Below are positions 59,111-64,000 of a stretch of DNA of 64,000 nt, one piece after another. This DNA is from VRUE01 sp963712595 (GTDB lineage: Bacteria > Actinomycetota > Thermoleophilia > Solirubrobacterales > 70-9). The DNA lies in the NCBI GenBank assembly GCA_963712595.1, contig CAVQIM010000003.1, positions 372,001 through 436,000 on the forward strand, given 5' to 3'. Position numbers and translations under genes: made by a program. Position 1 is the first letter of the stretch; every line of letters begins with the position of its first letter. Under the pieces are notes generated by a model, which was given only the letters and a program-made list of their open reading frames with translations, had not been told where the DNA came from and ran no database searches.

Positions 59111-59590
59111 ATGGCCAACATCTACAGACCGACGTTCGAGGACGGCGAGCGACCGGAGGGATTCCGCTCACGGCGGGCGAGGATCGGCTACGAGCTCGGC
59201 AGCGAGTTGATCGGCGCCAGTCTCTGGGAGCTGCCGCCGGGGGAGGCCGCCTACCCGTACCACTTCCATTACTCCGACGAGGAGCTCGTGATCGTGCTCT
59301 CCGGGCGGCCGAGCCTGCGCACCCCGGAGGGGGTGCGTGAGCTGGAGGAGGGCGAGGTGCTCCGCTTCCCGCTCGGCGAGGAGGGCGCGCATCAGATCCT
59401 CAACAGATCCGAGGAGACCGCCGTCTTCCTCGCGATCAGCAGCAGTGGCCGCCCCGACGTCGTCGTCTACCCGGACTCCGACAAGATCGGCTTCGGCGAG
59501 CGCCTTCCGAGCGGCGGCGGCCTGCGGGCCTTCTTCCACCGCGGCGACGGCGTCGACTACTTCGACGGAGAGGGCGGAGACCGGGATTGA
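59111..59590 (+). CDS. Cupin-fold protein
   Basis: 159 residues with one cupin barrel at about 30-120: ASLWELPPGEAAYPYHFHYS contributes the HxH metal ligands, followed by DEELVIVLSGRPSLRTPEG and LEEGEVLRFPLGEEGAHQIL with the last His. The spacing fits a metal-dependent cupin, often annotated as a sugar or auxiliary-metabolite binding domain. Followed by an OsmC gene with a 7-base gap, so probably a two-gene operon. Confidence 0.85.
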   Translation: MANIYRPTFEDGERPEGFRSRRARIGYELGSELIGASLWELPPGEAAYPYHFHYSDEELVIVLSGRPSLRTPEGVRELEEGEVLRFPLGEEGAHQILNRSEETAVFLAISSSGRPDVVVYPDSDKIGFGERLPSGGGLRAFFHRGDGVDYFDGEGGDRD

Positions 59591-59597
59591 GGCGGCG

Positions 59598-60008
59598 GTG
59601 AGCGAGAGCGTTCATCGCGCCCGAGTCCGCTGGGACGCCAACCGCGACGACCTCCGTGCCCACACCGTCGAGCTCGCCGACGAGAGGCTCGCGGCCTCCA
59701 GCGCATTCGGGGGAGATCCGCAGAAGGCCGACCCCGAGGCGATGCTCGTGGCTTCGCTCTCGAGCTGCCACATGCTCTGGTTCCTCTCCCTCGCGCGGGC
59801 GGAGAGGGTCCGGGTGACCGCCTACGAGGACGACCCGGAAGGGACGATGGACGGCACGAGGTTCGTCCGCGTGCTGCTGCGCCCACGGATCGCGTTCGAG
59901 GGCGGCGTGGATCCCGAGCAGATCGAGACCCTTCACCATCGCGCCCACGAACGCTGCTTCATCGCCAGCAGCGTCAACTTCTCGGTCGAAGTCGAGGCCA
60001 GGGACTGA
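59598..60008 (+). CDS. OsmC-family peroxiredoxin-like protein
   Basis: 136 residues from GTG at 59598. The OsmC fold and its two Cys residues are visible: C57 in LVASLSSCHMLWFL and C120 in HRAHERCFIASSVNF. It reduces organic hydroperoxides using these thiols. Its place after a cupin gene suggests a small stress or detoxification operon. Short for the family but complete. Confidence 0.88.
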   Translation: MSESVHRARVRWDANRDDLRAHTVELADERLAASSAFGGDPQKADPEAMLVASLSSCHMLWFLSLARAERVRVTAYEDDPEGTMDGTRFVRVLLRPRIAFEGGVDPEQIETLHHRAHERCFIASSVNFSVEVEARD

Positions 60009-60027
60009 GACCGACGCGAGGCCAGGA

Positions 60028-60573
60028 CTAACGCGAGCGGGCGGGCCAGTCCAAGGCAAGCATCGAGTAGACGACGCAGTCGAGGAAGCGGCCGTCGACC
60101 AGTTCCGCCTGGCGCAGCGTTCCCTCCTCGCGAAAGCCGAGCCGCTCGGGGATCGCGCGGCTGCGCCGGTTCTCGCGTGCGGCACGGATTTCCACCCGGT
60201 TGAGGTCCCAGGCGGAGAAGGCGTGGTCGACGAGAGCACGGACCGCTGCGGTCATCGTGCCCCTGCCCTGGTGCTTCGCGCCGAGCCAGTAGCCGAGGCT
60301 GGTCGAGCGGTGTTGCCGGCTGACGCCGACGTAACCGATCACGCCGGCGATCTTCCCTTCGCTGAGGATGGCCGCCTGAAAGCCGTCATCTCGGGCAAGC
60401 TGGGCCTCGGCGTCATGCAGGAATCGTTGAGTGTCCTCGAGAGTCTGGCCCGCCGCCCAGACGAGCCAGGGGCGGAGCTCAGCCCGATTGGCCTCGATCA
60501 GCGCCTGGAGCTCCCGCGCGTCGGCCCGCTCCAGGGGCCGAAGGTGTGCGGTGTCGGAGATGGCCAGCTTCAT
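60028..60573 (-). CDS. RimJ/RimL-type GNAT acetyltransferase
   Basis: 181 residues from the ATG at 60573, which begins the fold (KLAISDTAHLRPLERADARE). Acetyl-CoA binding is shown by SLGYWLGAKHQGRGTMTAAV, with the Q/RxxGxG-like loop, and the later NRVEIRAARENRRSRAIPER. The closing strand YSMLALDWPAR is typical. Acylates an amine on a protein N-terminus, sugar or small molecule; the target is unknown. Confidence 0.9.
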   Translation of the reverse strand: MKLAISDTAHLRPLERADARELQALIEANRAELRPWLVWAAGQTLEDTQRFLHDAEAQLARDDGFQAAILSEGKIAGVIGYVGVSRQHRSTSLGYWLGAKHQGRGTMTAAVRALVDHAFSAWDLNRVEIRAARENRRSRAIPERLGFREEGTLRQAELVDGRFLDCVVYSMLALDWPARSR

Positions 60574-60606
60574 CGTCAGGAGTCTCGCGTCGATCGGATT
60601 CTCTGA

Positions 60607-60631
60607 GTTTCCCCCACGATGGGCCGGGTAG
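60607..60631 (+). promoter_or_regulatory. SigmaB-like promoter for the DUF4235 gene
   Basis: GTTTCC, 13 bases, GGGTAG, 10 bases before the GTG start at 60641, which predicts a short or absent leader. Confidence 0.55.
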
Positions 60632-60640
60632 CTCGCCAGG

Positions 60641-60913
60641 GTGAAGATCATTTTCACCCCGATAGGAGTTCTCGCCGGGCTGGCAGCCGGGTTCGCCGCG
60701 CAGAAGGGATTCGAGCGAATCTGGGCGGCCATCGACGACGAGGAGGCGCCGGAGGTCGAGGATCGTGAGGTCTCCTACCCGAAGCTGGCTGCGGCCCTGA
60801 TCCTCGAGGGGGCGATCTTCCGACTGGTCAAAGGGATGGTCGATCGCGGTGCCCGCCTCGGCTTCGCCTCGATGACCGGCCGCTGGCCGGGAGAGGAAGC
60901 CCACCCTTCCTAG
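60641..60913 (+). CDS. DUF4235 membrane-associated protein
   Basis: 90 residues from GTG at 60641. The N-terminal IFTPIGVLAGLAAGFAAQKG and the central YPKLAAALILEGAIFRLVKG are the two hydrophobic segments of the DUF4235 family, often next to stress genes. Function unknown. Preceded by a sigmaB-like promoter. Confidence 0.85.
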   Translation: MKIIFTPIGVLAGLAAGFAAQKGFERIWAAIDDEEAPEVEDREVSYPKLAAALILEGAIFRLVKGMVDRGARLGFASMTGRWPGEEAHPS

Positions 60914-60927
60914 CCGCTTGGTCGGGC

Positions 60928-60953
60928 GTTTGGGCAAACGGCGGAACGGGCAA
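60928..60953 (+). promoter_or_regulatory. Possible sigmaB-like promoter for the acidic protein
   Basis: GTTTGG, 14 bases, GGGCAA, 9 bases upstream of the ATG at 60963. The -10 is imperfect. Confidence 0.4.
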
Positions 60954-60962
60954 CCGGAGACC

Positions 60963-61262
60963 ATGGCCGACGAGAGAGACGAGAGGGTTCTGCGCGAAGA
61001 GGAAGAGGCTGCGGCCGCCGAAGCGCGCCGCATCGGTGGCCGCAGCGGCATGGAGGGAATGGACGAGGCCAAGCGAGCCTCGGCGGAGCACGGCGGCGGC
61101 GAGTCGGAGGGCTTCGAGGAAGCCGAGGAGCTGCTCGAGGAACAAGCGAGCCACGGCAGTGCGGCGGTCAACCCGTTGCGCGACGCGGGCGAGGTCGAGG
61201 AGGACGAGGACCGCTCCGTCCACGGCGAGGCAGACGAAATCGAGTCGACCGAGACCGAGTAG
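60963..61262 (+). CDS. Acidic hypothetical protein
   Basis: 99 residues, rich in Glu, Ala and Gly, with low-complexity acidic runs (LREEEEAAAAEARRIGG; EAEELLEEQASHG) and no hydrophobic helix. Probably intrinsically disordered. No family recognised. Its closeness to DUF4235 and a weak sigmaB-like site points to stress-related expression. It converges on ligD. Confidence 0.55.
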   Translation: MADERDERVLREEEEAAAAEARRIGGRSGMEGMDEAKRASAEHGGGESEGFEEAEELLEEQASHGSAAVNPLRDAGEVEEDEDRSVHGEADEIESTETE

Positions 61263-61292
61263 CTGGCGCGGGCCGGGCCCGCCGGCTGGGGG

Positions 61293-62798
61293 TCAGGGCC
61301 GCTCGAGATCGATCTCCCCAGCGGGCTTGTCCTCGCGCAGGCCCTTGAAGGAGCCGTGGCGGACCATGCCCTCGGCGGTCAGCTCGCGGAACTCGACCTC
61401 GGCGACCAGCTCCGGCTCGACGAAGCGCGCTTGCTTCGGCACCTTGCCGGCGGCGAAGGGGCTCGTCTTGCGCGCCAGTGGCTTCAGTCGTGCCGATAGC
61501 TCTTTCAGGTCCGCCTCGGAAAAGCCGGTGCCGACCTTGCCGCCGTAGCGCAGCTCCCCGTCCTCGAAGTAGCCGACGAGGAGCGAGCCGATGCGATCTC
61601 GCCTCCGCCCCTCGCCGGGCTGCCAGCCCCCGATCACGAGCTCCTGCCTGCCGATGTTCTTGACCTTGAGCCAGGCGCCGCTGCGCTTGCCGGCGGCGTA
61701 GTGGCTGTCGAGCCGCTTCATCACCACTCCCTCGAGGCCTCGCTCGGCACTCGCCGCGAGCAGCTCCTTCGACTGGCCGACGGCATAGCGCGGCGTCTGG
61801 AAGCTCGGCCCGTTCAGCTCGAGCCCCTCGAGCAGCTCTCGCCGGCGGACATAGGGCTCGGCCCTCAGGTCGCGTCCATCCAGGTAGAGGAGGTCGAAGG
61901 CGACGTAAGTGACCGGATGCGACTTCATCCGCCGCCGCACGACGCTCTCCGCCGTCTGGTGGATGCGCCGCTGCAGGCGCTCGAAGCTCGGCCGGCCTTC
62001 CTCGTCGAAGGCGACCAGCTCGCCGTCGAGGACCGCATCGCGAGCCCCGAGCTGACGCGAGAGGCGGCGTACCTCGGGGTACTGGCGGGTTACCTCGTTG
62101 AGGTTCCGCGTCTTCAGCTCGACCCGGCCGGGACGGCAGTAGGCGATCGCCCGTACCCCGTCCCACTTGATCTCGACCGCCCACCCCTCGTCGCTCGACG
62201 GCAGCTTCGAGAGGCGCGCCAGCATCGGCACCACCGCCTCGGGATAGGGGTCCCGGTCCTCCGCCGGGGGGTCCATGCGGTGGATCATCCAGTCGCGCTC
62301 CCCGCCGGCGCGGAAGAGCGCGTACTTGCCGCTCAGCCGCTCACCGGCGAAGCTGAAGACGACCTTGCCCTCCTCCCACTTGTGGCACTCGTAGGTGCCG
62401 CTGTCCCAGATCCGCACCGTGCCGGCGCCGTACTCCCCAGCCGGGATCTCGCCCTCGAACTCCATGTACTCGAGCGGGTGGTCCTCGGTGTGGACCGCCT
62501 TGCGGTTCTCCTTCGGATCCTCGGGAATGCCGTTGGGGATCGCCCAGGAGACGGCCGCCCCATCGTGCTCGAGCCGCAGGTCCCAGTGCAGGCGGCGGGC
62601 GCTGTGCTCCTGCACGACGAAGCGGGCAGCGCTCTTCTTTCCGCCGCGCCTCTTGCCCGCCCGGCGCTTCTTCCCAGCCGGCTCGGGAGTCGCGCCGAAG
62701 TCGCGCCGGCGCTCGTACTCGCCGAGGCCCTCGGCCTTCCCTCCGGCCGCGCCAGCCCGCTTCGCCGTCGATTTCCTCTCGCCCTTGGCGGAAGCCAT
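61293..62798 (-). CDS. ligD: LigD-type ATP-dependent DNA ligase with phosphoesterase domain, no polymerase
   Basis: 501 residues. After a Lys/Arg-rich leader the 3'-phosphoesterase domain is at about 59-175 (FVVQEHSARRLHWDLRLEHD; EYMEFEGEIPAGEYGAGT). The ligase domain follows, with the adenylated lysine K211 in EIKWDGVRAIA, later VLDGELVAFDEEG, EGVVMKRLDSHYAAG and the OB fold to the end. It seals double-strand breaks in non-homologous end joining. The polymerase domain found in many LigD proteins is absent and no ku gene is visible here. Confidence 0.93.
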   Translation of the reverse strand: MASAKGERKSTAKRAGAAGGKAEGLGEYERRRDFGATPEPAGKKRRAGKRRGGKKSAARFVVQEHSARRLHWDLRLEHDGAAVSWAIPNGIPEDPKENRKAVHTEDHPLEYMEFEGEIPAGEYGAGTVRIWDSGTYECHKWEEGKVVFSFAGERLSGKYALFRAGGERDWMIHRMDPPAEDRDPYPEAVVPMLARLSKLPSSDEGWAVEIKWDGVRAIAYCRPGRVELKTRNLNEVTRQYPEVRRLSRQLGARDAVLDGELVAFDEEGRPSFERLQRRIHQTAESVVRRRMKSHPVTYVAFDLLYLDGRDLRAEPYVRRRELLEGLELNGPSFQTPRYAVGQSKELLAASAERGLEGVVMKRLDSHYAAGKRSGAWLKVKNIGRQELVIGGWQPGEGRRRDRIGSLLVGYFEDGELRYGGKVGTGFSEADLKELSARLKPLARKTSPFAAGKVPKQARFVEPELVAEVEFRELTAEGMVRHGSFKGLREDKPAGEIDLERP

Positions 62799-62850
62799 CG
62801 CTCCAGTTTGACCCGCAGTCCCCTTCGGGGTGGGATCCGGCTAGGACGGT

Positions 62851-63213
62851 CTACTCGGTAGCCGCGACGAACGGCATTGCCTCGTCGAGGCCGGTGAGGG
62901 TCATCACTCGTTGGACCGCGGTTGCGTTGCTGGAGACGAGGCGCAGGCGAACGGCGTCGCCGTCTTCGTTGAGGCGCCGATGGGCCGCCACCAGGATGGC
63001 GATGCCGGTCGAGTCGATGAACTCGAGCGCGGTCATGTCGATCGTGACGCTCGCAGACTCGCGCTCGGCCGCCTCGAGCGCCGCCGCGAAGGTCTCCGCG
63101 TTTGCCAGGTCGAGCTCCCCGGCCAACGACAGGGTCTGCCCGGCCCCGTCACGCAGGATCTTGATCGCAAGGGTGCCGTCGGATAGTTCGCGGTCGCTGC
63201 CGTTGTCGCTCAC
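62851..63213 (-). CDS. STAS-domain anti-sigma-factor antagonist (RsbV-like)
   Basis: 120 residues from GTG at 63213, chosen because AGGAGG lies 6 bases before it; a longer frame upstream is not convincing. The STAS fold is complete: LAIKILRDGAGQTLSLAGEL, DLANAETFAAALEAAE, and the phosphorylatable Ser in FIDSTGIAILVAAHRR. In partner switching the unphosphorylated form captures an RsbW-type ATPase such as the 57512-58432 product and so frees the sigma factor. Confidence 0.9.
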   Translation of the reverse strand: MSDNGSDRELSDGTLAIKILRDGAGQTLSLAGELDLANAETFAAALEAAERESASVTIDMTALEFIDSTGIAILVAAHRRLNEDGDAVRLRLVSSNATAVQRVMTLTGLDEAMPFVAATE

Positions 63214-63452
63214 GGACCCCCTCCTCACGGGGATGGCTTCCCATGTCTGACGAAGTTCGGCGCGGCGGGTGCCCTCCATTGCGCCCACTACGGGAGAAAT
63301 TCTAGACACCATTCCACGGGACAGGGCCGCCGTTTGTGCATTATCGCGATCGTGATCGTCGTCATCCTTTTTCACCGAGTCTTTACCCAATCTTGACCTG
63401 CGCCCAAGTTTCGCCGGCGATCCTGACCAGGCACCCGACGAAGGAGGCGCGC

Positions 63453-63677
63453 ATGCCGCAGATACTCGTTGTGACCGACCCAGCTGAGAAGGACGCGAGC
63501 ACGGTCGTGTATCGAGAGCGGGTCGTCAGCACGGACCTCGAGTCCGACCACTTCTCCGGCCAGCTGGTCGAGCGCGTCGGCTGGGCGGTGCGCGACGCCG
63601 ACGAGCTCGAACAGAAGGGCGCGCGCACTCCTCCCAGGCGGTCGGACGACCCGAACTACCCGGCTGTCGCCTCGTAG
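63453..63677 (+). CDS. Small hypothetical protein
   Basis: 74 residues from the ATG at 63453, preceded by AAGGAGGCGCGC. No hydrophobic helix, no recognisable domain. The sequence PQILVVTDPAEKDASTVVYR and the C-terminal GARTPPRRSDDPNYP are unremarkable. It overlaps the end of the convergent DHFR-like gene by 22 bases. Confidence 0.55.
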   Translation: MPQILVVTDPAEKDASTVVYRERVVSTDLESDHFSGQLVERVGWAVRDADELEQKGARTPPRRSDDPNYPAVAS

Positions 63678-64000
63678 GTGAGCAGGGCGATGCCAGCGCC
63701 AAGCGTCTTCGAGCCCACCAGCCGCAGCGGCTTCTTCTCACTGACGTCGCCGAAGAGGCGCTTGCCGGCGCCGAGCAACACCGGGAAGACCATCAAGCGC
63801 AGTTCGTCGACCAGATCGTGCTCGAGCATGGCCTGCACCAGCTGGGCGCTGCCAGCGACGAGGATCACACCGTCGACCTCTTCCTTCAGCTGGCGAACCT
63901 CGGCGGCGACGTCGCCGCGCAGCACAGTCGAGTTGCTCCAGCCGGCCTCCTCCAGGGTCGAGGAGACGACGTACTTCGGCATAGCATTCATCCTCTCGGC
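63656..64000 (-). CDS. DHFR/RibD-C-family reductase, 5' end beyond the window
   Basis: The visible 115 codons match the C-terminal two thirds of the small bacterial DHFR-like/RibD C-terminal family: ERMNAMPKYVVSSTLEE, VDGVILVAGSAQLVQAML, and LRLMVFPVLLGAGKRLFGD. The frame continues to base 64000 without a stop, and the expected N-terminus is off the right edge. NADPH-dependent reductase of unknown substrate. Confidence 0.85.
   Translation of the reverse strand, partial: AERMNAMPKYVVSSTLEEAGWSNSTVLRGDVAAEVRQLKEEVDGVILVAGSAQLVQAMLEHDLVDELRLMVFPVLLGAGKRLFGDVSEKKPLRLVGSKTLGAGIALLTYEATAG

Overview
The window is GC-rich throughout and reads as chromosome of a high-GC Gram-positive, most like Actinomycetota of the Thermoleophilia/Solirubrobacterales type. 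This placement is an inference from gene content: tandem-TetR regulators, an F420-dependent LLM oxidoreductase, a mycobacterial-style DesA3/reductase pair, a Pol-less LigD, a MEDS-HATPase anti-sigma protein and DUF1800/DUF1501 secreted pairs. I see no rRNA, tRNA, CRISPR array, integrase or intact insertion sequence.

Layout. 1-4.8 kb: a damaged ORF6N gene, glyA, a secreted PKD-type protein, a K+ channel and a small SHOCT/DUF7144 membrane operon. 4.9-12.9 kb: SulP transporter, tandem TetR, DHA2-type MFS, a collapsed second copy of the SHOCT/DUF7144 locus, a processive glycosyltransferase and an AI-2E-type permease. 13-18 kb: a metallo-hydrolase and a lipid/envelope operon (DAG kinase-like, PAP2, holin-phosphodiesterase fusion). 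18-24 kb: two secreted proteins and a fatty-acid desaturase/reductase operon divergent from a MerR regulator with a two-site operator. 24-29.8 kb: a carbohydrate ABC importer with a debranching-type hydrolase and a divergent ATPase. 29.8-40 kb: a stress-type cluster (topoisomerase IB, small basic proteins, alcohol dehydrogenase, SDR-ferritin-like fusion, ferritin-like and USP-like proteins, LLM oxidoreductase, MFS). 40-43 kb: a run of five small helix-turn-helix genes lying between two remnants of a broken DJ-1/PfpI gene. 43-47.5 kb: MMPL exporter, MarR/VOC divergon and a decaying VapBC-like locus. 47.6-53.6 kb: DUF1800/DUF1501/cupredoxin/DUF6790 operon and an asparaginase plus V4R-like membrane protein pair. 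53.7-64 kb: secreted protein, UppP, nuclease-like membrane protein, anti-sigma protein, small stress proteins, LigD, a STAS antagonist and a DHFR-family gene cut by the right edge.

A common thread is a recurring promoter motif, GTTT-like hexamer, 13-15 bases, GGGTA-, which matches the sigmaB/SigF class. I found it upstream of about a dozen genes between 28.5 and 61 kb, four times as back-to-back divergent pairs. The same window encodes a MEDS-HATPase protein and a STAS protein of the partner-switching type that control such sigma factors, so much of the right two thirds looks like part of a general stress regulon.

The most unusual pieces are: (1) the DJ-1/PfpI gene whose promoter, RBS and first codons survive at 42.8-43.1 kb and whose 3' part survives at 40.0-40.3 kb, with a regulator-only island between them; (2) the collapsed SHOCT/DUF7144 duplicate, which by internal deletions has become an in-frame 28-codon micro-ORF; (3) the sigmaB-like promoter network; (4) several fusions and pairings not common in textbooks (SDR plus two DUF892 domains, MFS plus winged-helix-like tail, asparaginase plus V4R-like protein).
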